From Siphonodentalium dalli (lineage: Eukaryota; Mollusca; Scaphopoda; Gadilida; Siphonodentaliidae), in contig CP136062.1 of assembly GCA_032622095.1 (NCBI GenBank), positions 203,389,959-203,453,958 of the forward strand: DNA of 64,000 nt, read 5' to 3'. Shown here in pieces: positions 11,426 to 22,760 of this stretch (within the stretch, counting starts at the first letter, position 1; every line of letters starts with the position of its first letter). The position numbers were made by a program, and so were the translations under genes. The notes under the pieces are model-generated. The model had not been told where the DNA came from and ran no database searches. It saw only the letters and a program-made list of their open reading frames with translations.

Positions 11426-11696
11426 ATTTAGTCGTCAGCGCAAAATCTCGAACAAATATTAACCGATTTCAATCATTTTATTTTTGTTTATGAATTGGTT
11501 GGTTTGGTCCTATTATTATTATTGACTCTACGTGTTATGACATATTTCGACTTGGAATTTGAAATATTTGAGATTTTCATTGGACTTGGAATGCACACAA
11601 TTCTTGGTTTCTGCATTATAACTTTTAGTTGTGTTTCTTTAATCAGAGAGAAATTTGTTATGTGATTTAATTAATTTTATTCCTAACACTGCCAAT

Positions 11697-11766
11697 CTCG
11701 GAGTTAGCCAACTTGGAGTTATCACCATGGAGTTTGCCATCTTGGAGTTAGCCACCATTTTGGGGG
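11697..11766. repeat. Short tandem repeat, ~17-bp unit
   Basis: Four degenerate copies of the unit TTGGAGTTAGCCA(CC)AT in WRNIP1 intron 8. Followed by GGGGACACTGTGGTCGG, which also occurs at 3600, so this is part of a dispersed repeat. Confidence 0.6.
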
Positions 11767-11849
11767 ACACTGTGGTCGGTGAGCTTTTATTTATGATGTA
11801 CCAGCGCAGCTCCCGTCATGAAAGGGTTATGAAACGAATATAGTTTGGG

Positions 11850-11975
11850 TGTGTTTAATTGAAGGATATGGATCTGAGTCGCTCTGTGGCTGTTAGACAC
11901 ATTGTCTGTGAACCATGAAATGGTTCACACTAATTACGTCCCAACAGCCGCATTGCCATACCCCTCAATAAAATA
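11850..11975. repeat. Foldback hairpin, diverged relative of 20321-20477
   Basis: GGGTGTGTTTAATTGAAGGA...ATGGTTCACA lies opposite CCCCTCAATAAAATACCCCC, forming an imperfect hairpin. The layout and several words (GTGAACC, CCCTCAATAAAA) match the cleaner hairpins at 20321 and 23622. Confidence 0.55.
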
Positions 11976-12442
11976 CCCCCAACTTTTTCCTTGTTTATTT
12001 CCATAAAATCAGCAGATATTATTCTTCCTTTTTTCTTAAATATGTCCAACAGTAATGACATTATAGCATGTGTCAAGCCCAATATCATACCCATGAATTA
12101 TTGCTCAATTAGTCTATGACTGCATGATAAAACGGTTATTCAACCAACCAATTTTAGTCATTTAGATCAACAAGATGTGAAGTATATCTCTGTTAAGGTG
12201 TGTTTTATTGTATTGTGTTGTATATTTGCTTCATCTCTTTGTATACACCTATATATCTGTGTCTCAATATGATACCTTCAACGTAGTTGAAGATTTGGCA
12301 ATAATAGTTTAATTCTTCAAGCTCGCCAATACTGTCTGAGAATTCAAATAGCAGTTTATAACACTGAAATGAACCCATAATATGATTTCAGTAGGATATT
12401 GTAAAGTTATTTGGCTGATAAATTATAAATATTTTGTAATAC

Positions 12443-12608
12443 CTAGTGATTTCATGAGCTTGGTGGATGCATTCCTGAGATGAAGCGGTACTGATGGAAT
12501 CGGGCCCTGGTGATTCCGCACACAGTCTGCAGCTCGTTTGTATGCTTCGTACACCCCAACAGATTTACGAGCTCTAGCCAGATACACAACACACTGGGCT
12601 AACATCAC
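12443..12608 (-). CDS. WRNIP1: WRNIP1 exon 8
   Basis: 166 nt, acceptor TTTTTACAG and donor G|GTATTA. Encodes residues 496-550: VMLAQCVVYLARARKSVGVY...NHQGPIPSVPLHLRNA...LMKSL, strongly conserved in the MgsA/WRNIP1 C-terminal domain. It ends with one nucleotide of the split codon for Asp551. Reading past the donor meets a stop in the intron, as expected. Confidence 0.95.
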
Positions 12609-12839
12609 CTGTAAAAAGTGCCAAGATTATATTACTATTGTACAATTTACTATCGTAAAACAACCTTGCCTAATGTTGCTTACAAAGTTCATACTGATTG
12701 GTCAGTAGCCAATGTTTCCATGGATACACGGATGTATAACAATGTGGTGCAATCAAGGGAATGGTGTCCATCACATGGACCATTCAGAACCCTTCTTACT
12801 ATGCCCCCAACCCTCAGAAGGAGAATTCAGGGGTATATA

Positions 12840-13155
12840 TAGTGGAGACCTCTGTATGTCTGTCATTCCATAACAAACAATTCACAACACTGCTCAAGTA
12901 TTGATAATCCAATTTGGATGTCCTTTGGTATGCCGGTAGACCAGAATTGTGGAAAGGATCTCCACATAGTGCAGGTTTGTCTGCACTTTATTTCAGAGTT
13001 ATGGCCCTTTGCGGGACACATCCATAACAAACAAGCTGATGATGTCTTTATTATTGGATTTCGTTGCCCTTTGGCATGGTTGGGGGAAAGGATATACCAG
13101 AGTTACGGCCCTTGTTTGACTTGGAAATTTGTGAATTTAGTGTCAGAAAGAAGTA
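12840..13155. repeat. Degenerate dispersed repeat in WRNIP1 intron 7
   Basis: Contains TCAGAGTTATGGCCCTTTGC and AGAGTTACGGCCCTTG. These are the recurring words of a short dispersed repeat familiar in bivalves. The open stretch over it has no recognisable protein. Confidence 0.45.
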
Positions 13156-13599
13156 AATGAATGAAATAATCACTGGTACACTCTACGTCGCCTAAGACGT
13201 AATATATGTATTTACCTACAAGATAACTCGTTGCTGGCACCAGCGATAACCACTGGTAAATTCCGTCCCAGGTGCCAACTACGAGCTGTCTCGTAGTAGC
13301 CTTATAACATGCTTCAACAACATCATATTTGGTTGACTAAAATTGTATAAAACATGATAAATGAATTTATATATACAGACTTGTACTCCCACTACCAGGG
13401 AAATGAACTTGCATGCATGGGTAAACAAGCCACATGTATTCGCTTGTGCATACACTTGATGTAGAGCTAGTTCGAGTTTCCAGCAGCCTCTGGCACTATA
13501 TCCAAATTATTCTACTGTCAGAATTTAACCACTTATAAAGCCAGTGGAGTAAGTACCAGACATGTAATAAACATAGAACCACAGCTGATAATAAGATTA

Positions 13600-14488
13600 C
13601 CTTACTCGTATTTAAATTCGCGCAGTACTATTTTTTGCTCAGTTTTGAACTCAAAACTGCCAAAAATATTTTCGTAAAAGACATGCATCTGGTAATAATT
13701 TCAGTTCTTAATCGTTCTTGAAGGTACCTGTATATTAAAAGACCACCACTACGACAATTAACATCGAGTAAATTGTAACTGCATCAACATTTTGTTACGT
13801 GCTCAAAATAATCATTCTGACACTCACGAAGTTATGGATATCAATGAAATGAACTTCAAAGAACAACCACGTATAGATGTGGCTGACATGCTGATCTGTG
13901 GCTGTGGCTGCGAGTGTTTCAAATAGCTGGGTTGACATATTTAAAGGTACTCAATCCGAGTACCACAAGCACGAGCAAGCAAGAGGTCAAACGGAGGTCT
14001 TGCAGATAAAGATGGATAACTCTAAAATCAAGTGGTTATTATTACCACTTTGATGGGTAGCTTCCTTAACTCGAATCAAATATTTTTAACCCCGAAGCCA
14101 AAGAAATAGTAATTTAGGAGCGTCTGATCGGATTGAGTACCTTTAACTCAGACGGCATTACCACGTTGTCACTCCATGGTGTGGATATGGAGATATATGC
14201 TTTCATGTCCATTCGTACGGGAATATTTGTATGTCTCACAAGTATTGCAATATCTAAGGCTTTAGCATGATTTGCATATGAATAATGGTGTTGAAATGCA
14301 TGTCCGAATGTCAATATAATTTTCTATATACTCCGTCAAACTGTCTGTAATGTATGTAAATGTAACGCAATATATATATATATATATATTTCCCCTGTTG
14401 TTTGGTATAAACTCAGGAATCATACTATTTTTCGCTCAGTTTTAAATTCGCGAAAAATAATACTGCGCGAATTTAAATACGAGTAAGG
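13600..14488. mobile_element. TIR element with TA target site
   Basis: Left end CCTTACTCGTATTTAAATTC and right end GAATTTAAATACGAGTAAGG are perfect inverses, flanked by TA on each side (13598-13599 and 14489-14490). The subterminal inverted repeats continue through CGCGCAGTA and GCTCAGTTTT. TA duplication suggests a Tc1/mariner-type MITE. Another MITE (13941-14146) is nested within. No transposase frame was seen. Confidence 0.75.
13941..14146. mobile_element. Nested MITE, TTAAAGGTACTCAATCCG family
   Basis: Ends TTAAAGGTACTCAATCCG and CGGATTGAGTACCTTTAA are inverses. The interior word ATCAAATATTTTTAACCCC and the AAAGCCAAAGAAATAGTAAT block recur in the longer copy at 57229-57695. Related fragments occur at 17270-17330. 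Confidence 0.75.
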
Positions 14489-15119
14489 TAGTTAGAATTT
14501 AGAAATTAATGCACTCAAGCCGGGCACCATTTCTAACTAATCTCAACATATATGTAAGTGTTGTTATATTATATGTTACATAGCCAAGCTTAGATATTTA
14601 GTGGACATTTCAGTGGCCTGCACCCATCCCTCAAACAATGGGGTGTATTATCAGTGTATAGGCCTATAGCTTCATATGAGACCTGAAAAATCTAGAACTA
14701 ACTGATTACTAACTTATATAACAAAAGCCCTCTATATTGTCTGGGAATGGTCTATTTACACATGTCTACCATGGTCAGAAGAGGTTTTGGTGAATTGGAG
14801 TGTCCTAGCAGATTTCAAACTACACCCGACCCCTTGATCGGGAATCGCTGTATCTCAATTATACATATACAATCGACCAGTGGGATTGTTGTGCATGTAT
14901 TGGCATGTTTCTGTTGTTATCTATGTGGTATGGACACCATTCGTAGTAGCAGTCCCCATGGAACCATTTACTATGAGTTAACTCATTGTGACAGCCAACA
15001 TGTTAATGTCCCCAAATAAAGCCTCAATGCAATTTGTCAAAACCTTTTGGAATTAGGCAAAAAGCAAATTCATTTGGCAAGAACAAATTTTGGTCCAGTG
15101 CTAACAAAATATATCTTAC

Positions 15120-15199
15120 ATTGCATTCGGGCATCCCTATCACATGACATGCTTGGTAAGTTGCTACAGCCTGTGTTAAAGCTGATGGGTCTGCCAAAC
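15120..15199 (-). CDS. WRNIP1: WRNIP1 exon 7
   Basis: 80 nt, acceptor TTTGCAG and donor AAT|GTAAGA. It completes Gly469 and encodes residues 470-495, LADPSALTQAVATYQACHVI then GMPECN, the most recognisable block of WRNIP1/MgsA. Phases join exactly to exons 6 and 8. Confidence 0.95.
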
Positions 15200-15516
15200 C
15201 TGCAAAGATTGCAACATTCAACAATAAAGCATCCGCGACACAGTTTAAATTTTCCGATTGTCTGAATGCACAATTAGCCGATTATAAAAGCTGATTGTTT
15301 GATTGCCTTTATTTGCCTTTAACAAATGACATGTAACAATGAAAGTGTCAATGACAATGTATCTAAACTTTGGCAAGGAGTTATTTAGGTGCTGAACAAT
15401 GAACAGAATGATAAAGAATGAGAGTAAAACAGTTACATTAAAGGGCTTGTATTGTGTAGATGAAATTATTTGCATTTCAAACATTTCACCAATAAATATG
15501 AGCTGCAGGATTAAAA

Positions 15517-16110
15517 TTTGAAATCCAAGATGGCTGCTGGCAGCCATGTTTTATAACAAATTTCGGAAATAATCGATGGCTCCCTAGAGGTCACCCCGAA
15601 GATCCATATGAAGTTTGGTGACGTATGAGGGATGTGGTCTGTATGGTGTGCCGAAGGATTTAGTAATACAAAGATTAAAATCCAAGATGTTGGCGGCCAT
15701 GTTTGGAAATATTTGATGGCCCCCATCTAGTGGTCATCCTGAAGATCCATATTAAGTTTGCTGGCGATCAGAGGATGCATGTGGTCTGTAGGGTGTGCCA
15801 AAGGATTTAGTCATGCAAAGAGTAAAACTCAAGATGGCTGCTGGTGGCCATATTTTTTATTGAAAATCGCTAAAAATCTGGTAGCTCCCATCTAGGGGTG
15901 ATCCTAAACATGCCTGTAAATTTTCAAAACATTTCTCCAATAAATGTTGGCTACAGGGTGTGCCGATGGATTCAAATTTGATATCCAAAATGGCTGCCGG
16001 CAGACATGTTTTTTAACAAATTTCGGAAAAAAATGATGGCTCACATTTAGAGGTGACCCCAAAGATGCATATGAAATTTGGTCATGATCGGATGAGGGAT
16101 GTGGCATGTA
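15517..16110. repeat. Tandem repeat, ~155-bp unit ('CAAGATGGC' type)
   Basis: About four diverged units, each with (A)TCCAAGATGGCTGC, GGCCATGTTTT, a GAAAAT-rich stretch, GATGGCTCCCATCTAG, GGTCATCCTGAAGATCC and GGGTGTGCCAAAGGATTTA. It lies in WRNIP1 intron 6. Short frames over it are chance. Confidence 0.8.
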
Positions 16111-16665
16111 GGGTGAGCCAAAGGAAATTGTTGATGGACACATGCACGATGGATGCCAACCCATGGCAATAGCTCAAGCTTGACTTTGTCAAGTTGAGCT
16201 AAAAATGAAGGACAAGTAGATGATAAGTATTGTACAGGAACAGCATGACCATCATTGATCATCTTCCTGCAGCTCCTGAAAGATGATATACATGTATAAA
16301 CATAAAGGATGGCAGATGACTTAAAGATTCATACAGGGTTCCATGCCTCTAAACACAGCAACAATGTTTCATGAAGTCTATTTTGACAAAGCCAGTAGCT
16401 TTGTACCCCTGAACATTTTTACTAGAATCAATAAATGTCATGTCATGTCATGATAGATAATCATAGAAATGAAGTGGCAAACCAATCCTGTCCACAATAA
16501 TATTAAACTGTCAACAAAGACTTCACTTACTCCGGTTTTTGAAATTCATTCAAGGTATTAATGTATTTTTTGCAAACAGTGTATTACACCATAACAAAAC
16601 TAACCAATCACTGAAGAAAAACAGTGTCAAAAAATTCAATATGGATTAAAAAAATTAAAACATAC

Positions 16666-16821
16666 CAACATCTTCACTGGCAATCCTGATGAGCCTCCGT
16701 GCTATATATAGAGGGTCCTCTCCCCCTTCTAGCATCCGAGCCATCCAGTAGAGGGCAGCACTGTCATCTGATCCCCGGATTGACTTATGTAGAGCAGAAA
16801 TTATATTGTAGTGCTCCTCAC
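16666..16821 (-). CDS. WRNIP1: WRNIP1 exon 6
   Basis: 156 nt, acceptor TATTTCAG and donor G|GTATGT-like (GGTATG). Completes Gly417 and encodes [20 protein letters not shown], then [20 protein letters not shown] and [11 protein letters not shown]: the helical clamp-loader-like part after the AAA+ core. A foldback element starts only ~18 bp upstream of its acceptor. Confidence 0.95.
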
Positions 16822-16838
16822 CTGAAATAGTAGAAAAA

Positions 16839-17210
16839 TAATATTTTTTTACCCAAAATATGTATCTCCTATAATAAATATCTTGGACATTGAATGAACT
16901 AATGGTTATATATTTCTTGCTTGCAAGATCATAGAAGTCGTTTTAAAAATTGGTACGAAGTACCTACAGTATGTCGCGCACTGTCAAACCTAAACAACTT
17001 TACCTCTGGACCAATCGTATGAGTCCTTTCGCTATAGAAGCGAATGACAAGTAAGTTTACAATCCTTTTAATTTCATCCTCCTGTGTGTTTGATGCGTTT
17101 GACCGAGTGCGCGGGGCGGGAATGTTGATCCCAACTGGGAGGGCCCTTACTGTGTTCAGTGTCCAAGATATTTATTATAGGAGATACATATTTTGGGTAA
17201 AAAAATATTA
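16839..17210. mobile_element. TIR/foldback element next to WRNIP1 exon 6
   Basis: Terminal inverted repeats of ~50 bp run AATATTTTTTTACCCAAAAT, then ATGTATCTCCTATAATAAAT, then ATCTTGGACA; the inverse occupies 17159-17208. The interior (GAATGAACTAATGGTTATAT to TTCGCTATAGAAGCG) matches, inverted, 20096-20290 and 23397-23591. Confidence 0.75.
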
Positions 17211-17552
17211 TATCTCCGTCAAATATATCTTGGACACTGAATGAAAAATGGGAATAAAATAAAGTAACACCCATCAAAGCTCAGAGTGGTGAGATGTCGA
17301 TTTTTGAAATCTATTATTTTTCACCACCAATAATTTATAGTGGCCCATTAAAAGTCGACAAGAAGACGGTCTCGGACCAAATTTCGGATGAAGATGGATT
17401 CCCATTTATTATTTTATTCCCATTTATTATTGACACAGACTCATACGGCATATACTTCAATAACACTGAATGAACTAATGGTTATAATTATAATTCATGA
17501 AGAGGAGGAGGCCACGAGGCAGATAATCTGACTATGTCCATGAAACCCACCT

Positions 17553-17762
17553 GCTGAAGCAGAAAAGACCTGCATCCTGTACCAAAAAGATTTCTTGGTA
17601 GACATGTGCCAAAAAATAGATCATTGTGTCCCATATGCAGTAGCTCAGATAAACCCAAAACAACTGAGCCTCCTAAAAGGAAACAACATGTACCTCATGT
17701 GCCCTAATGATCACAGGGTGAAGGTGTCCAGGACAAACATTGGTCATAGGCAAGGGAGATAA
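17553..17762 (+). pseudogene. Unassigned open coding-like fragment
   Basis: A 69-codon open frame starting AEAEKTCILYQKDFLVDMCQ and containing NMYLMCPNDHRVKVSRT before a TAA. The composition looks protein-like. No start codon opens it and a stop lies just upstream. It is directly followed by the GC-rich segment at 17800-18860, so it may be the remains of a transposon-encoded protein. No family recognised. Confidence 0.3.
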
Positions 17763-17799
17763 CTCATTCGTTCATGTTCCTAATAGGATAAAGGAACAT

Positions 17800-18860
17800 A
17801 CTCCCCCCCGCCCCTTAGAGGATGAAGCAGCACTAGCACGACATCCAGAGGATGATGACCAGCCCATAAGACATGCAAAAGGGGCACCGAGGGGAAAACA
17901 CGGGTTGCTCAGGAGGCCGCGACCAATAAGGAGGAGGCATGTCCAGCAACGACTCCAGCGGAGGCTCCAAGTTAATGGAGGAAGCAAGAGAAGGGCCACG
18001 TTTTCTCTTCCTTGTTCTGTGCTGTTAGTATTGTGCTGGTAATGATGCAAAATTGTGCGTAATTTGTTATCCTAAGACCGAAGGACTGACCCATCCGAAA
18101 TAACCCTCATGGAAGGCACTCTTGGATGGGCATGGCGAACTCGGACACGCATCAAACGCTGCCAAATCCAGGGGATGTTGTGACAGCACGTCCTCGTCTC
18201 TGAACAGCACCGTCCGTCCAGGAGATGGGGGGAAAGAGGCAAGTATCCCGACCAGGTCACCTGGTTTGACGAGGCAAAATTTCCGGAGCCTCAGAAAGGA
18301 AACTAAGTCAAAGTTCTGGCCTAGGAGCCCAAAAGAGGCCAGAAACCATACGAAGCAAGGCCACACTGGTGGAGGAAAGAACACAAGTGAATAATAGGGA
18401 TACATGCCCACCCCCCAAACCGGGAGGGACGGATGCCGGAAAAGACTTGACGAATGGAGGACAGGTCGGAACCCGTGCAGTAAAATCCCCTGGAGTGGAA
18501 GCAGTGGCAGGTGACACATTGAAAAGCTAGGCAGGCAATGTGTCGAAAGCGCCGGGGCTTGCAAGCTTTTACGGACCACCGATGTTGTGGTAGCTATGGC
18601 AAGTGGCCGGCTGGTGCAGCGATGGAATGAACCCGGACGCATCGGAGGCAGGACCAGTGGTAGCTGCGCTTGGACGACCATCGCTGCCCTTCTCTGCTGA
18701 TGGCTCAGGAGGCCGCGACCCAGAGGGAGGAGGCATGTCCAGCAACCGACTCCAGCGGAGGCTCCAAGTTAATGGAGAAAGCAAGAGAAGGTGCCACGTC
18801 AGTAGAGGTGCCACGATCATTGATCTTGATAATCGAAAGTCAATAAGAGATTAGAATCGA
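17800..18860. repeat. GC-rich island with 92-bp direct repeats
   Basis: Markedly more GC-rich than the AT-rich intron around it. The segment starting TCAGGAGGCCGCGACC at 17909 is repeated at 18708, an offset of 799 bp, covering GGCATGTCCAGCAAC, GACTCCAGCGGAGGCTCC and AAGTTAATGGAG. Open frames on both strands (the longest ~200 codons, minus strand 18067-18681) look like by-products of base composition. It may be a captured or transposon-derived segment. Class unknown. Confidence 0.5.
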
Positions 18861-19459
18861 TGAAGCGTATCTAATAGCAAGGACAGTGGAAGTAGTGCAT
18901 AATATTCGCATGTGCATAAAATGATAATTTGTATCAGAAACAACCGAGACAGTCCTTCCCATGACAAAAATACAGTTTTTTAGACGGGTGTAATTGCACC
19001 GGTAATATAATTGTAAGTTGGGGTTATCTCAAATCAAAGGTCATTGTGTGATATACCCCAAGTCCAGTGACACTTTCACATGCCCATAAATTAACGGAGA
19101 TGGGAAATGTTCTAAATATATCTTCACATATTTCAATATTGATCCAACGATTACAGTGACCACCAACATTGTGACCAGGTGGACGAGTGCAAATGGTGAA
19201 CACCCATGAATAGAAAATTGCGAGTGCATACGGGTGCGAGAGCAATTGCTCCTGTCTCGTGGAAAGGAATGCCGGTAATGAGCACAATGCGTTAAAAATA
19301 TCTTTGCACGATCAACGATCGTTAACCTGTCCGTTGGCGATTAAACTGTAAAACAGGGTATCCAAAAATGTCCGGTACTTTCCGACATCCGAAATAAAGA
19401 ACTCAGAGTAATCGCAGCCGAAAATGGTAATCGAATATCGGCTGTATCAACGTTTCATC
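18861..19459. other. Unassigned intronic sequence, possible hAT edge
   Basis: No gene recognised. At 19460-19490 the sequence ATACGATTAATCGTGGCACC followed by CCTACC is the inverse of a hAT-like terminus (GGTAGGGGTGCCACGATTAA). I could not find the opposite end. Confidence 0.35.
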
Positions 19460-22400
19460 GATTATACGATTAATCGTGGCACCCCTACCTGTCGGAGGGA
19501 AAAAACATTACGAAGGTTTCATCGTAAAAGCATTGAGCCTTATGTTCAATGTAGAGAGAAGAGGCAAGCCACACTGTGGCTATTTTATCTAGCATCCGTG
19601 AGGAAAATTATTGTAAAATATTGTAATGTAAAATATTGGAAATTATTAATTCCAATACATTTGGATAAGATTTTGTCAGGGACCAAACTCCAAACTGGAG
19701 CTTAGTGTAGACGCCAACACAATATTGCATCCGGTGCAGTGTTAAAAAATCCCGACGAGAACCCGAATGACTCGAAAGAGCATTGGTTTATTGTTTTATG
19801 CAAAAAACGATATTTGTTTGAAGTGATTCTCGTAAACAAAACAAAATTGAAATATATGTTAATGAAATTATCCACACACGGACCACTGTCATTAATAAGA
19901 CAGTATTGTAGAATAAAAGATTGTTGAACAATTGTAAAAGCGAATTCCGAAAATTGGAAAACACATGCGTAGTGCACGAAATTAGGAAACTGCGTGGTGT
20001 CGTTCGCAATATCGTAAAGAGAACGTTCATTAAAAATGAAGAGATGAAAGATGCGACTTATCTTGCGATGTAGAAGAAATAAAAGGATCGTAAACTTACT
20101 TGTCATTCGCTTCTATAGCGAAAGGACTCATACGATTGGTCCAGAGGTAAAGTTGTTTAGGTTTGACAGTGCACGACGTACTGTAGGTACTTTGTACCGA
20201 TTTTTAAAACGACTTCTATGATCTTGCAAGCAAGAAATATATAACCATTAGTTCATTCAGTGTCCAAGATATATTTGACTGAGATATAATGTCATTATTG
20301 TTTGATCACTATTTAAAAAAATGAATGTAGTGGGTGCGTGTGTTATTGAGGGATATAGCGCTGTGATTGTTGGGGAACATTATGTGAACCGCAAAGCAGT
20401 TCACAATAAATGGGCCCCCAACAATCACAGTGCCATATCCCTCAATAAAACACGCACCCACTACATTCATTTCTTAAAGACATATTATGTACTTGTTCGG
20501 CTGGGTGAAACTCATCAGTTAGTATTCAGGTGCTATGCCAACTGGAGGATTGTACCATTCTACTAACATCACCAAAAATCTGAAGCAAATCGACCATACC
20601 ACTCCATAGAAATCATCGTCTGAACTACGCTCAAATGTAAATATTTACTTCTCGATTCGGGACACATCTATCGGCAATAAACTAACGAAAACGAAATCGC
20701 AATCAAGAGTCACTGCATTTAATTAATAGTTAACAATGACGGTGTGTGTTGTCAATTTGGATATAATATTTGTAAAAATTACTACTTTGAGCAAGATTTT
20801 TCTCCATTTATATTTGTTCACCCGACCGGAGTGTTTCACATCACTTTAACTTATTATGAACATTTCTCTCCAAGAACTAGGACTCCTTCTTGTATTATCT
20901 GTCGTCTGCTTATTTTTCCTGAAAATCAATCCTGATGAATACTAGACCATTCCAATGTATACTTATATAACTGAGTAGGAGAATCCATTTAGTATAGAAA
21001 GGGTTAAACTTATGATCTGAACATCCCAGAGATGAAACATCATAACAAGATCTTACACCACAGGCGCTGGCATATTCTAGTGTTCCAAATATACGTGCAG
21101 TCCCAAATGTGCTAAGTCGAAATTTAATAAACATGCAGGGAAGGCACATGCTGTTTAGACCATTATAACCATTTGTAATTATGGGACAGAGAAATTGCCC
21201 AGAATGTGCATAAACAAACACATGCGTTTCCACAGTGGCAGATCCTATCTAGTCTGTGAGATGGCTATTGTGATGTCTGTTCTGGTGTCCCTCTTCCACA
21301 TAATGAGTCGATTACTTAGGGCATTACTGTAGTTGTAAAATCATAACAAACATGACAGAGTTATATTACTACTAGTAGTAAACTCTTGCGATCAATCGAG
21401 CGTAGAAATCAATTAAATCTGATTTACGGAAAGTTGCTGGGAAAACCTGATCTATTTTCAGGTCTGATAATAAGTTATGTTAACCCCTGAGGTATCTGAC
21501 ATCACTCACAACTTTTGTTAACCTGTTGTTTCATTAATGAGGTGAACATCATTAGATATCTCGATTTTTTCGTTACCTTTTAACATAGGAATTGGGCATA
21601 GAAACTTGTGATCATATAATATTACTTATTTTTACGTGCTTCTGAAACATCAGTGCGTTAGTGTGTTGTGCACGTGCAATGGAGTACATGGACGTCATAC
21701 ATTTAGTTGTCCACAAAACATACTCAAGTTTTCAGCAAAAGGAGTAAAATAAACATGCAGATTCACATATGAAATATGCAGGAAATTCTATGAAATTGAT
21801 AAACATACATGCACATTTATTTGGAACATGAGACTCATGCTGTTCCAAATTAAAACATGGGCAGGATAGAACCTGAATTTTTAATAAATAACTGAGAATG
21901 ATATGTAATTTTTAATAAATAACTGAGAATGACTCAAATGGGGATACATGTACTGCGAACATCACCAATGATTCTTCATTGAAACTCATTGTGATGGTGG
22001 ACATTCATACAAAATTTTATTGAAATCCTATGACCAATGGTCAGAGAACCATTATTCCCAAAACAATGAATGATAACTCTAGAAAGAACAAGATCCTTTG
22101 AAAGTACTCCCGGTGGAATGCCTCCATATCAATTTCAGTGTGATCCGATAAACCACGGCTGAGTTATATGCATGGATGGACAGATAACCATTATTTCCAA
22201 ATAAAAGTGGAGGATAAATCTAGATCAGAAAACATGATTGCCATTGGACCCTCTTTTGAAAGCACTCTTGATGAAGAACCTATATATCAAATTTAATTCA
22301 GATCCAATAACCCATGACTATAAGCCCGGACAGACAGCCCCGGTGGATGGACAAAGTCAATCCAGTATACCACCCATTATTCTTTGAAAAGTTTGGGTAT

Positions 22401-22760
22401 AAAATGTGTACATGCACTGTATGATAAATTGAGTGTTTTATCATAGCTGAATCCACATGTTAACCCTGTCTCAGTAAATACTCATTGACGAGCTGTTCCA
22501 TCAGGAAATAAGATAATAAGTTCAACAAAAGCGATGTTGAACTTATCATCTGGACATTGCCAACCAATGGATATGAATCTATCTGTGTTTGTATTTTTTG
22601 TTTGTCTATCTGTTGTCTTATATTTCCTGAACATCCCTCCAGATGAATACTACAGTAATGCCCTAAGTAATCGACTCCTTAACCACAGCAGAATTATGGG
22701 TAACTTTTCAGGATTTAGTCGGAAACATGGATTGTTGCCATTCATCGGAAAGCTCTCCCC
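19460..22760. repeat. 3301-bp tandem duplication, copy 1
   Basis: Near-identical to 22761-26061 at a constant offset of 3301 bp. By eye there are only about ten substitutions, for example T/A at 20383 and CTCATTGAC versus CTCGTGGAC near 22487. It includes a hairpin (20321-20477), a dispersed repeat (20478-20860) and half of a foldback element at its right end. No convincing gene. A 134-codon minus-strand frame (19702-20106) is preserved in both copies but resembles no family. It lies in WRNIP1 intron 5. Confidence 0.95.
20321..20477. repeat. Foldback hairpin element
   Basis: ATGAATGTAGTGGGTGCGTG...GGGATATAGCGCTGTGATTG is followed after a loop of ~50 bp by its near-exact inverse ending CACGCACCCACTACATTCAT. 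The same hairpin recurs at 23622-23778 in the duplicate. Confidence 0.85.

Noticed and set aside
18067-18681. 204-codon minus-strand open frame
   Set aside because: Lies in the GC-rich island where long open frames occur on both strands by composition. No domain-like sequence; Pro/Ser/Leu-rich reading typical of a shadow frame.
19702-20106. 134-codon minus-strand frame conserved in both tandem copies
   Set aside because: Identity simply reflects the recent 3.3-kb duplication. The first nine residues also occur in an unrelated element copy at 17044, so it is repeat-derived. No recognisable domain.
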